Source: Warburgia ugandensis (taxonomy: Eukaryota > Streptophyta > Magnoliopsida > Canellales > Canellaceae). Taken from it: a DNA stretch of 64,000 nt. Made by a program: the position numbers and the translations under genes. How positions within the stretch are numbered: position 1 is the stretch's first letter; each line of letters opens with the position of its first letter. This document shows, piece after piece, positions 11,486-21,832 of this stretch. The notes under the pieces are model-generated. The model saw only the letters and a program-made list of their open reading frames with translations. It searched no databases and had not been told where the DNA came from. The stretch spans positions 62,717,880 to 62,781,879 of the forward strand of contig CP141132.1 of NCBI GenBank assembly GCA_035236585.1, read 5' to 3'.

Positions 11486-13905
11486 GGAAAAATTATGTTA
11501 CACCCTTGACATTAGGGGTAAATATTTGCTATACTCTTTGACCAATCAATTCCCTTGTCATGGATTTCTTTTACCCCCCTCTCCTCTTACATTGCCAAGT
11601 TTACCCTTGAATTTTCTTATTAAAAACTCGATCAACCACTTTCTCTTCTCTCTTTCCTTTCTCTCTTGAGGAATTGAATAATGTAAGTAATCATCTAAAT
11701 GTTGATTTTTGCTATCTAATTTCAAGACAAATACAAAACTAATAAACTTTTGCACGTATTCTTGAAAGTTGTTACACGAGGCATTGGCAAGAGAGAGCAT
11801 GTTGCTACTATGCTTTACTTGAAGAAGACACTAAGATTTTGAAGAAACCAACTATTTTTATTAGGCCATTGCTTTCTACTACTTTCTTTAAAGAAAAGAA
11901 CAAGGGTTTGAAGAAGAAGGGAAAACAAGATGACATGGATGGGAAAAGCATCAAGGATTTGTTATTTATAGTCTCTTAAATTAGATTTCGAACTCCAAGT
12001 GCATTTTGAGTAAATCTTTGGTAGAACAGCACTTGCCCTAAAGTTCAATATTTTCTTGCTTCTCCTAGCTATAATTTTTCTCCCATCTTTCTCATGCTCC
12101 AATCATGTTCGACTATCTGGGTTACAATCTTTCTTGTTTGAAGTATTTCACTCTTTCAAATTATAGCGAGTCATGTGAAGGAGTGATAGGTCTAGTAGTT
12201 GATGGATGCAAGTGGAAGAATATGAATGAGAATGATATTGCTAATGTAAAAAGAAATCATGGACAATTGCACATAAAGAGAATTGACATAGAAGCTAGGA
12301 ATGTAAATGAATATCATTGCAGAATTTGCAATGGAGTTGGACATAAAACAAAGACTTGTTGAACTTAAATCATCTTGATGCTCATTACGAAGCTACACTT
12401 TTATACTAGCTTGGGACAAGATTTAAAGTAAATTACTCTTGACATCTGAAGAGATGGAGTTTTTCTTGTGAACATAAGGAAAACATGCAAATTTTGATAG
12501 AACCAATTTTTGTTTATGATAAATATTGTCATATTGTTGTAGATGAAAAATTATGGGATGGATATTTTGGTAAAAATAATCTCTCTTTGATCCATGGTAA
12601 TTTAGAGCTTAATTATATTTTAGTTCTTTCATGTTAATCTAATGATTTGATATATCAAACGATTCTAGTGTAGGTGGTGTTTGTATTTCAAGTTCCATAG
12701 CAAGACATATCCATCCTCCTATAGGCAAAACTTGGTGCTTTTTAGAAATAATACTTTATAAAGCTTAAAATAGTGGCACAGCTGGTAATATCTTTGTAAA
12801 TGAGCTCATTGCTTTTCTAACTTTTGTAGTTGGAAATACGTATTGCTTTTCATAAAGGAATTCAATTCTGCTTGTAACAAATGATGATTAGTTTTATAAT
12901 AACTCTTCCTTAAATGGAATCATCCAATGTAGAGTGATTCTAGCATTCAGATGACAACAGCTAATTAGTTTCTACCAAACTAATTCTACAAGTTGGATTG
13001 CAAAGAGCACATCTAATTGGTTCCAGACATAAGCATAAATACCAATAAGCAGAGAAAGCAATAATAAAATGGGCAAAGGTAGCCATAAAATAGGCAAAAG
13101 CAGAGAAAGCAACAACAAAATCAATAGAGAGATTAGACATGCATGTGGTACTTCTTAGTATGGTGATAAAGACATGCTAAGAAAATCATAAAATTGATAT
13201 TTTAATGGATTCGAACCACCATCCTCTTGAGAAATTGGTAAAGACCCAATTGAAATTTACTCTAAAATGATTCATCATGCACGTTGCCAAAGGCTAAAAA
13301 GAGTATCTAGAAACCTTTGAACTTCTAAGTTGTAACTGTACTAAAATAAAAAGGTAACTATAGGTCATCTAAATCAAAAGTGTGCAAGACTATACATCTA
13401 TAATAGTGCACTTTTTCTTTTTATTAGGGCAAACTAGGTTTCTGTATGTACACTATAACCCATGAAATACAGACCAAAAGAAATACACAAACTAGTAAGT
13501 ATCATAACCATAACCCCTTATAACTTTTAGTTTTAGGTTGTGAAGCACATTCACAATATCATTTGGCTCTATCTCCATCTTTATCCAAACCATCCACCTC
13601 ATTCACAGCCCAAACGCCACTTTTGAAACCACTAAAACTGATCCAAATCCTGCTTTGGGCTAAAAACCTTGCTATTAGAGAAATTAAGCAAATGGGTAGG
13701 TTAGAAAAGGGGAAAAAGGACTAATACTAACCAATATCAACAATATCACAATGAGATGCATACGGTAGGTCTTTGGTTGTTTAGAGAAGAGACTTAATAA
13801 TTATTGGGACAGCGGTGCAAAAGAAATTCATGATAGGGGGCTGAATGGTCAAACGGGATGACATATATTTTGCCCTAACGTCAAGGGTGTAAAAGAGATT
13901 TTCCC
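11486..13905. mobile_element. Mutator-like element (MULE), 2.4 kb, non-autonomous
   Basis: The ends are inverted repeats of about 100 bp. The left reads GGAAAAATTATGTTACACCC then TTGACATTAGGGG. The right end, reversed, reads GGGAAAATCTCTTTTACACCC then TTGACGTTAGGG, and similarity continues inward through TTTGACCA and ATGGATTTCTTTT-like blocks. The flanks are AATTCTTAT (11477-11485) and AATTCTTGT (13906-13914), a 9-bp target duplication with one mismatch. Long terminal repeats with a 9-bp duplication are the hallmark of Mutator elements. No full transposase is present; a small zinc-knuckle remnant lies inside. Confidence 0.85.
12105..12365 (+). pseudogene. Possible MURA/FAR1-like C-terminal zinc-knuckle remnant inside the MULE
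   Basis: This short open frame ends in CRICNGVGHKTKTC, a CX2CX4HX4C knuckle directly before the stop. Mutator transposases and the host FAR1/FHY3-type proteins derived from them often end in such a C.RC...GHN.RTC knuckle. No SWIM domain or DDE core can be seen next to it, so at most it is the tail of a transposase. The rest of the frame is not recognised. The position inside a MULE supports the reading, but a chance open frame cannot be excluded. Confidence 0.4.
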
Positions 13906-13914
13906 AATTCTTGT

Positions 13915-15540
13915 AAGTGTTATTTACCAATTCTTGGCCATATTCGGCCAATTCTGGAATTGCAAAATAACGGGTCCATAATATTATTTAATTTAATCAA
14001 TACTAGGCAATTCTAAAGTGATTTTTTTAATAATTTTAGGACATTATTTTACTCATTTAATAATATTATTTTAACTATATTGTTTAAACTAGGCATAAAG
14101 GTAAGTCCACGTGCATGTAGGGCATCCATAGAGGTGGCACCAATTCATCCATCCCATATGGATAAGTGGGCCCATAATATAGGCATTAACCTATATATGA
14201 TGTAGTTGTAATAAGAGATCTTATATATGCAATAAAGGAATTACATAATCAATAAAGGCACCAATTTGTCTTTTGTGATATAGTGAACCCATATGAAAGA
14301 GTAACCCAACTGCATCCCAATATAATCTATCTTGTCATAATAGTTGTTTTCAAGTTAAAATTATACAGATTCACTGCATGCTAAGTACACATGCAAAGTA
14401 ACATCATTCTCTCACTAACTTTTAAGTTTCCAAGTTGCAAACTCATGCCTTCAACTAATGCACTTGTACTAGCCTGATAGTTGGATATTGCGTCCAACTG
14501 GTCCTCCAACTTTACTATTTTCTTCATGAGTTTAGCAATTCACATTTAATTCTTTATTTTACTTTTAAAGTGGCACAAACAAGCATTACACCACTAGAAG
14601 AAGTTACATCCTTCTTTTGTTTTCTATCAATGCACATGAACAAAACTTTCTATTCGAATTGCAAGTAGTAGTGCTAGTCAGTATCCTATATTCACCAAGT
14701 CCACATCGACAATTGCTTCGCAATATTCCTTTTGTATCCATTTATCTTACATTTTCATATAGGGCAATATTTTCATATCAAATAATAATAAGCTTAACTT
14801 TCTTAGATCAAGACAAAGTACAATATAACAATATCAAAGGAAAGAGGAATTTCGTCCAGATATGAACAAATGAAAATTTTCACACATAAGTAAATAAAAA
14901 TCGTCATCTCATATAAAAGAAGCAACTTGTCTTGCACACTTGAGTTTAAATAAAAGTCATCCTAACGATATCATAAATGAGTTTCTTACACACACAAGTA
15001 ATTTAAATGAGAGTATTATCCTAGGCTAACAAAAGTATATTACCCCATCATTATCATTGATAACATCTCGTAGTAATCTCTAGTCATCCCTGAGATGCCT
15101 ATATTTATCTCATGAACCTAATTAAAATACATACTAATTAGACATACACATTATTTGCTAACCATTGAGATAAAAAGTCATACAAGTAGAATATTGCTCA
15201 CCCTACTAAAATCACGACAAACAAAATCATCAAACCAAAGGGGTACCATTAAATGTTACTTGAAGAAAGGCAATGGTTTACGATATCAATCACAATTCTT
15301 GTAAGAATAAATAATTAAAACAAACACAACCCTTTATATCAAAATATAACCACTTTGAACAATATCACAACATCTTACATACATAACCATTAAACATAAT
15401 ACTCACAACCACATGTCATAAACATTACCATCACACACCAATCTTGAGTCTGAATAACATCTTACCTACATATTAAGTGTCATAAAGTCTAATAACCCTT
15501 TAGAAGTCTACATAAACATAACATCTCAAAACCAAAGTCT
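13915..15540. other. AT-rich intergenic DNA, no gene recognised
   Basis: Short open frames here, including one at 14617-14865, have no recognisable motif and the composition is low-GC. I see nothing that can be named. Confidence 0.55.
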
Positions 15541-15541
15541 A

Positions 15542-16640
15542 TTAAGTTAGAATAACATCCAACAACCAAGTGCTACTAGTCGTTAAGTAGTCCATCATAC
15601 AGATTCCTCGCATGTGCCACTCGATCTTCCATTGACCAAGTATTGACCATATGTAAGTAAACAAAAAATGCATCTTATGCATAGCCCTTTGCTTTTCAAT
15701 ATCTCGAGGATTTGAAATCTCAAATAACTTCTCAAGCCAGACCTTGTTACATGCATTTACAATGGGTTGAATGCATTCTTGTAGGTTGCCATGTTGAAAC
15801 ACAAATTTTTCTCTATCACTCTCCACATCAAATCCCGTATGTATGAGCCTTCTAGGTGTAAATGCATCATCAACCCTATGCTCATGAGACCCAAAAGATG
15901 CACTAGAAGATGTACTATCATATGTTGCATGAGTAGATGGTTCTTTTTAGTGATCGTCAACAAGTTGCTTTGTAGCATAATAGTTTGAGGCGGGTTTTCA
16001 TTATTCTCTTTGTCTCCGCCATTGTTTTCATCAAGGACATGCATAGAAGGAGATCTACAAGGTGGTGAAGCAAAAACTCTATCTCCTTTATTTCTTGAAC
16101 CATGTAAACCCATCTGTCCCTCTCCAACTGACACTTTTCTATTGAGAATGAGTTGGTTTACATAATATTGTAAGTCTTGTAAATAAGTGGCATGCCCAAG
16201 TTTTTTATCATAAGAAAAAATCAGTTAGAATATGCAGTTGAACTTAAGCTCATAGAAATTAGAGTGTCGATCAAAACACAAATGTAATACCATCGTATAA
16301 TCACACAAAACTAATTTGTCACACCAAAGAGTGGCATTTGATTTCCAGCATGATCCTGAGGCATTCATAATATTCCTGATCTCCTAAAGTGTGTCTTTAT
16401 GTTTTATCCTTATTCTTGAAAACTAAAGTGTTTTTCTCCCATCACCCATCTTCGCTAACACTAGACACTCTATGGTAGGATAGAAAGATTATGAATCACA
16501 CATTTTTATGCCATTGTTGGCTAGGTTAATAGGCTCCTCTATGAGTATTCATCTTCCCTTGAATTCCATGTCACACTAGCTTTTCTACCTCCCCTTTGCC
16601 TATTGTTACCCCCTTGGCTGCCATTGAATCCTTGGCTATC
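15542..16640 (-). pseudogene. Unidentified minus-strand coding remnant
   Basis: On the minus strand, from about 16640 down to 15542, coding-like segments follow one another in different frames. A segment near 16600-16550 reads RKASVTWNSREDEY, reminiscent of a MYB/SANT-like domain. Later come an NNGGDKENNENPP acidic stretch and SDREKFVFQHGNLQECIQPI followed by a W-rich tail. Several stops and frame changes separate them. Plant MYB/SANT-like proteins, some linked to PIF/Harbinger elements, have this general layout, but the match is too weak to name the family. It could also be a decayed host gene. Confidence 0.3.
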
Positions 16641-16649
16641 AATTACTCA

Positions 16650-18600
16650 CTCATATATCGATCCATTCATCTACAACCACATATTTCATTTAGTAGATGA
16701 TCAAACATATGCTAAACACATGTCTTATAACCAAAAGCAAGCATACAAACTTGTAAGAACCCTTTAATCAATCATTTAAATGTCTAAGCTCTAAAATAGA
16801 TATTCTTTAATTAGTCATAAAGTAGATAAATATAGCCAATTCTACGAGCTTACATACAAATACACTAATGAGTATGCTCCACAAAAGACTACAAAGAAAG
16901 CATTTTAGTTTCATAATTCATGACCTGTTATTAATGAAAGAGAGGATCTCTTTTTTGCACATAGCTATGATAGCTCAATGCCATAGTAGAACAAGAATGC
17001 TAATGTTAATAGGATTTAGAATAGATAATCATACTTGACAACTAAAATTGTAAGTCTAATGTTTCTTACCAGCTAAATTATAAGTATGAAGTACCATTCC
17101 TCATTAGATTTGTTAACTTTGAATCCAAACATGTTGTACCCTATGAGACAAAAACTAATAGCATATTAGATCAATAGCCTAGAATCCCGTAAAGAAAATC
17201 TCTTAAAGGACCTAGACCAAGTGGCATACACTTACTAACATGTCATACTTTTAGATAAGAGACAAATTGCCACATAAATCATCTAGTCCTCACTAACTTT
17301 AGAAATAAAAGTAATTACTTGAACAAATATAATACATCAATTATTATTACGAAACCACAAGGTGCAATTTAGGTGATAATGGAACAACAACCTAAACCTA
17401 AGTTCGACTTAAGATAAGAGGAAGAAATTAAAGCACTCAGTGGAAGGAAAACTTTTTATGGTTTTGTTGATTTCATAGTTGAAATTTTTTTATAGTGAAA
17501 TAGCAATAGGCCATCTAATTACTTTAAAAACTCACAAAATAAAATTGAAACCCTCAAGACACTAGCTATTTTTCTAAGAGAGCAAGAGAAAAATAACACA
17601 TATTCATTTTATAGCAAGGAAATATGACCACATAATCCAAGGAGACGTCAAATAAAGGAAAGAAGGTTTAAGGCCATAAAAATCTTAAGTGAAAGATTAA
17701 GCAAATAATCAAATGCCATAGAAAATTAGAAACATCAAAATATAAACCTAGAATGAGTAAAAATCTTGACTCGTTACAATTATTGAACAAGAAAAGTCTA
17801 GTTGATGAATAAAAGCAACAAAAACAAAGACTTCTATTCATTTGAAGGACAAATGACATTTTTGAATCCCAAAAATCTCAATAATGATCTACATTAGTAT
17901 GAATAAGTATTATGGAGTTTAACCTGGGTTTAGACAATTGAAGCAATAAGCAAAACTACATATAGAAATTCATGGCTCAAACTCCAGTGAACTAGCTCTC
18001 TTTTTCTTCAACCACAAAACATAAACCAGACTCCTTCAACTACAATCTCACAATAGAAACCTCCAAATAATGCCAACTCCAAATCTAGAGAAGTAGACCC
18101 AGGAAAATAGACTTTGTCATTTTGAATGGGAAAATACATGAATGTTTTTAGATATACTTAAGATGAGCTGTGGCGCCAGTGGAGAGAAATGACGAGCAAG
18201 TAAATGTACTGATGGGAAGAAGACTGATGCACATGAAAAGGGAATTGTGTGACATGCAAAACCAACATTAAAAGAGGAATGAAAATCCATTTGTGCAATT
18301 TTTTGTATTTTTATTATCGTCAAATTGAAAGAAAAAAGACCTCACTACAGGGAAAAATCAGTCAACAACACTCTAATTTTGTTGGTAGACAAGACCCTTG
18401 TTTTTGGATTGGTAGACAAGACCTTTTCAAGTGAAAACATGTAAGAAACAAGGTGAAAGAGTCTAGATTTAGAACTTTGCAAGAGTTTTGTTGCAAGAAA
18501 CTCACAAAATTCTAGATTTCCTAGGTTTTTTGGGCGTCGGCTGCAAATCATCACACAAATTGACTAGTAAACCCAAAAAACTGGCTAGAATGCCAATAAA
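16650..18600. other. AT-rich intergenic DNA, no gene recognised
   Basis: Only short open frames with no recognised motif occur on either strand. No repeat structure was visible by eye. Confidence 0.5.
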
Positions 18601-18605
18601 ACCAA

Positions 18606-18607
18606 TA

Positions 18608-18680
<73 letters not shown>
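18606..18680 (+). repeat. (ATT)n microsatellite
   Basis: About 25 uninterrupted ATT units. The open frame of repeated tyrosines across it is an artefact. Confidence 0.97.
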
Positions 18681-18682
<2 letters not shown>

Positions 18683-19219
18683 GAGAATTCCTCCTACTTT
18701 TAATGGGAGTTAGATAATTGAATTTCTTTAAAAAGTTTGATATATAATTAGATTCTCTCTATATTACTTTTCAAAATAAAAGATGGTGTAGAGGTCTAAT
18801 ATCCCTTTCTACTTTTACATCCTAATTTATCACACATGTAACTCTTTTTTGTTTTTTATTAAATCCAATTTAATTTGCAATTAGTTATCTTGACCCCCTT
18901 CCATAAATTCCACCTCTTTACCCAAAACAATAATCAACAAAGACATGAAGAATAGTTTTCAGAATTGCTTCTACAACCCAAAGAAAATGTTATGGAAAGT
19001 GAAAACTAACTCTTAAGGTAGATAAGGAAGCAGCTTCTTGTTTTCTCTTCATCCTTCTTATTTTCTCTCCACCCATTTCTTTTCCTCTCTTTCTCTCTCT
19101 ATTTTCATTATTTATGCCTCCCATAATAATTCAAAACTCTTTCTCAAATTGCCATGTGACTGTATCCTTCTCATCATCATGCATTTCTCTTAACATGGCT
19201 ACTAAAGCATGTAACAATA
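18681..19219. other. Intergenic DNA, no gene recognised
   Basis: Includes a pyrimidine-rich stretch (about 19040-19110) of TTTCTCTC type. Nothing else can be supported. Confidence 0.5.
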
Positions 19220-19612
19220 CAGTATACTAGATAATATGAAGTCCATTGGACGTGGTGTATCTTAACATGATCAACAAACTATATAGGGTTAATTATGCAA
19301 CAACAAAAAAAAAAAACCCTGGATTCTTTTTCTTTTTTTTCTCAATTGTACCCCAAATTCAAATATTGGTTTGAATCATACCATGTTTGATAGTTTATTT
19401 GGCGCAATCATACCATGTTTCAATCATACAGTATAATAGATAATATGAAGTCCATTGGATGTGGTGTATCTTAACATGATCAACAAACTATATAGGGTTA
19501 ATTATGCAAAAAAAAAAAAAAAAACCTGGATTCTTTGTTTTTCTCAATTGTACCCCAAATTCAAATATTGGTTTCAATCATACCATGTTTTGATAGTTTA
19601 TTTGGCGCAAGT
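19220..19612 (+). repeat. Tandem duplication, about 210-bp unit, two copies
   Basis: Copy 1 (about 19220-19428) and copy 2 (about 19430-19612) share AGATAATATGAAGTCCATTG, TATAGGGTTAATTATGCA followed by an A run, CTCAATTGTACCCCAAATTC and TAGTTTATTTGGCGCAA. They differ in length mainly in the A and T runs and a short CAATCATACCATG segment. Confidence 0.9.
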
Positions 19613-20694
19613 AGTGTGTGTGTGACCAAGGTGGCTTGCGCATGTGGTGTCAATGACATTTCCATGACTAAAGGCCAAATTTAGAAATTTCAAGTCATTT
19701 TCTGCTCTAAAGAAGGAGAACTTATGGAATAGTCAAAAACCCCATTTTCAACAATGCTATTTTGTTCCAACAATTATTCCTCTCTCTCTCTCTAGTTGGG
19801 TTTTATTACCGTTGAAAGTTACGCCGACCTTGTCGGTGACTTTCAGTGGCTGGCGTCTTTCCTCAAAACCATAGAGCCTAGGATTATGCTGTTGTCAAGG
19901 GGTTGTTTTAAATCATGCATGATTTCTTTGAAAATGGAGATGGGCTTTTTCTGGATGTTTACTCATGGAGATTGCTCATACTGAATGTGATTGTTTTGTA
20001 GGGATTTTATCTTGATGTTGGATTCTGAACTTGAGAAAAAGATGGATCCACAACTAGGCAATGAAAAACCCATGTTAAATGGCTGTTTTGGAGACATTTT
20101 CATGAGACCTTGGGTATTAAAAATTAAAATTCTCAGTGAGTAACATGTTGGACTTGTTGATGATGAAATCTGAAGTTCTGTTTGATAATTGATTCTTTAG
20201 GCATAAGTGGAAACAAAGGCAATTATGGAATCGGAGACGTCGAAATCAGCTATCCTTCATCGAGATGTAATTATGATTTTTGAAAAGTAGGAGAGCAAGC
20301 TGATTTTTCCATCTATTTGCACAAAGGGGGGAATATACCTCTAATAAACAAATCCTCCTTCTTTATCTTTGACAATGAACATAGAAAACACAGAAACGTC
20401 AATGTCTAATGTTAAAAAACGAAGCCCCAACAAAAACTATTAGGCACAGAGATAGCATACGTGAGATGGATTCAGACGACGCCTCTTAGAAATGAGAGAT
20501 CTTCCCTTGCAAATATTCAAGAAGGAATCTCCTATCCTTCACAATAAACAATTTTTGACAATCTCAGATTGGTAGAAATTGATTGTAGGGATTTCTCCAG
20601 TTCAACCACCACAAAAGTGCTTTTCGTTTCTAACTTCCTTAAAATCAATCGTCCTCTGAGTAAGAAAAGTGAATTCCACATGTATAATCCATGC
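19613..20694. other. Intergenic DNA, no gene recognised
   Basis: A CT microsatellite near 19779-19793 precedes a short open frame (19796-19984) of no known family. Further downstream nothing is recognisable. Confidence 0.45.
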
Positions 20695-20739
20695 TACGCA
20701 TGCATGCGCGCGCGTGTATATATATATATATATATATAT
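20695..20739 (+). repeat. 45-bp strictly alternating purine-pyrimidine tract
   Basis: Starting at TACGCATGCATGCGCGCGCG and running into GTGTATATA..TAT, every step alternates pyrimidine and purine. CG, CA/TG and TA dinucleotides follow each other. Such tracts can adopt Z-DNA or cruciform structures. Confidence 0.85.
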
Positions 20740-20772
20740 CAGGTAATGTTAATTTCAATTGTTTAATGAAGG

Positions 20773-20886
20773 TGCAAAGAGCAAGTGACATCCGATTAGA
20801 TAGGAAAAAGTAAAAAACAGAAAAAGTTAGAGGATATAGTAGTTAGAAACTTCTCATTGGCCAATCAAATATTATATGCTCTTCCA
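20773..20886. mobile_element. Small MITE-like inverted repeat, copy 1
   Basis: Left arm GCAAAGAGCAAGTGACAT and CGATTAG face a right arm CCAATCAAATATTATATGCTCTT, imperfect inverted repeats around an A-rich centre. A related copy lies at 21052-21169. The superfamily cannot be told. Confidence 0.55.
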
Positions 20887-20929
20887 TATGCGGCCCCTTG
20901 TCGAAATTATTGCTTATGGAAGGGGAGCC

Positions 20930-21028
20930 TTAGAGTAGCAGTAAAAGTTGTCGTTGTGTGACCTTGAGGTCCGCCCCTTCCCTGGACCCCACATAGGCAG
21001 AAGCTTCGTGCACCAGGACTACCCTTTG
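20930..21028 (+). mobile_element. Au-type SINE, internally deleted
   Basis: It starts like the other Au SINE copies in this window (GAGCCTTAGAGTAGCAGTAAAAG, then GTGTGACCTTGAGGTC). It then jumps to the 3' part CCCCTTCCCTGGACCCC and GTGCACCAGGACTACCCTTT. The middle segment, including most of B box and the CAGCCTCTTGCA block, is missing. No clear target duplication. Confidence 0.8.
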
Positions 21029-21051
21029 TATATATATAATTTCAGCAATAA

Positions 21052-21169
21052 TGTGTAAAGTGCAAGTAACATTTGATTGGTTGAGAAAAAGTTTCTAATT
21101 GCTATTTTCTCTAACTTTTTTTGCTTTCTACTTTTTTTCAGCCAGTCAAATATCACTTGTTCTATCCAC
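21052..21169. mobile_element. Small MITE-like inverted repeat, copy 2
   Basis: GTAAAGTGCAAGTAACATTTGATTGG faces AGCCAGTCAAATATCACTTGTTCT. The arms resemble copy 1 at 20773-20886 in direct orientation. A third half-copy (AATTTCAAATATCACCTAC) lies near 21220. Confidence 0.55.
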
Positions 21170-21252
21170 CTACATTAAATAGCTAAAATTAACACACACA
21201 CACATATGGGGAACGGTAATTTCAAATATCACCTACTCTTTGCTTCTTCAAG

Positions 21253-21253
21253 A

Positions 21254-21329
<76 letters not shown>

Positions 21330-21346
21330 ACACACACACACACACC
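21253..21346 (+). repeat. Compound microsatellite (AT)n(AG)n(AC)n
   Basis: About 24 bp of AT, then about 50 bp of GA, then about 20 bp of CA with no interruption, about 490 bases before the SDS22-like start codon. Confidence 0.97.
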
Positions 21347-21832
21347 TTTAGAGTGTTATCTCATTAAACCCCGTTACTTCCGAGTTTCCTTCCTTGGGCG
21401 ACCCAAGAATTGGCCAACTCGAGCCTTTTAGGAGGACACAAGAATAGCCAATTTTGAAATCTTTTTACACGACAACCCAATTCTAGGATCTCTATAATTG
21501 AACAATGATAGAATTGGGATAAATTAACCTATCTGGGAATTGGTAAGTAGAAATGATCAATGAACAAATTGTACCCAAAATTCATAAGTGGAATTGGCCG
21601 ACCCCCGTAAGTCTCCATGACCCCATGTTCTGAGTTCCGAATTCGAGTTCCAGATTTCTACAAGACCCGCCACAAACCCAACCCACCACCCCCCCGGCCT
21701 ACGAGAGCTTTCCTCGTTCCATGAACTGAAAATAAAAGAGAACACAATAATGCACAGATCACAGAATCCATAACTCCATATTCCTCTCTCTTTCTGTGGA
21801 TTCCTTTTCCCTGGAATTTCAGGGTTTCTTTG

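Noticed and set aside
18488-18682. Open frame with a long tyrosine run
   Set aside because: It is the (ATT)n microsatellite read in one frame.
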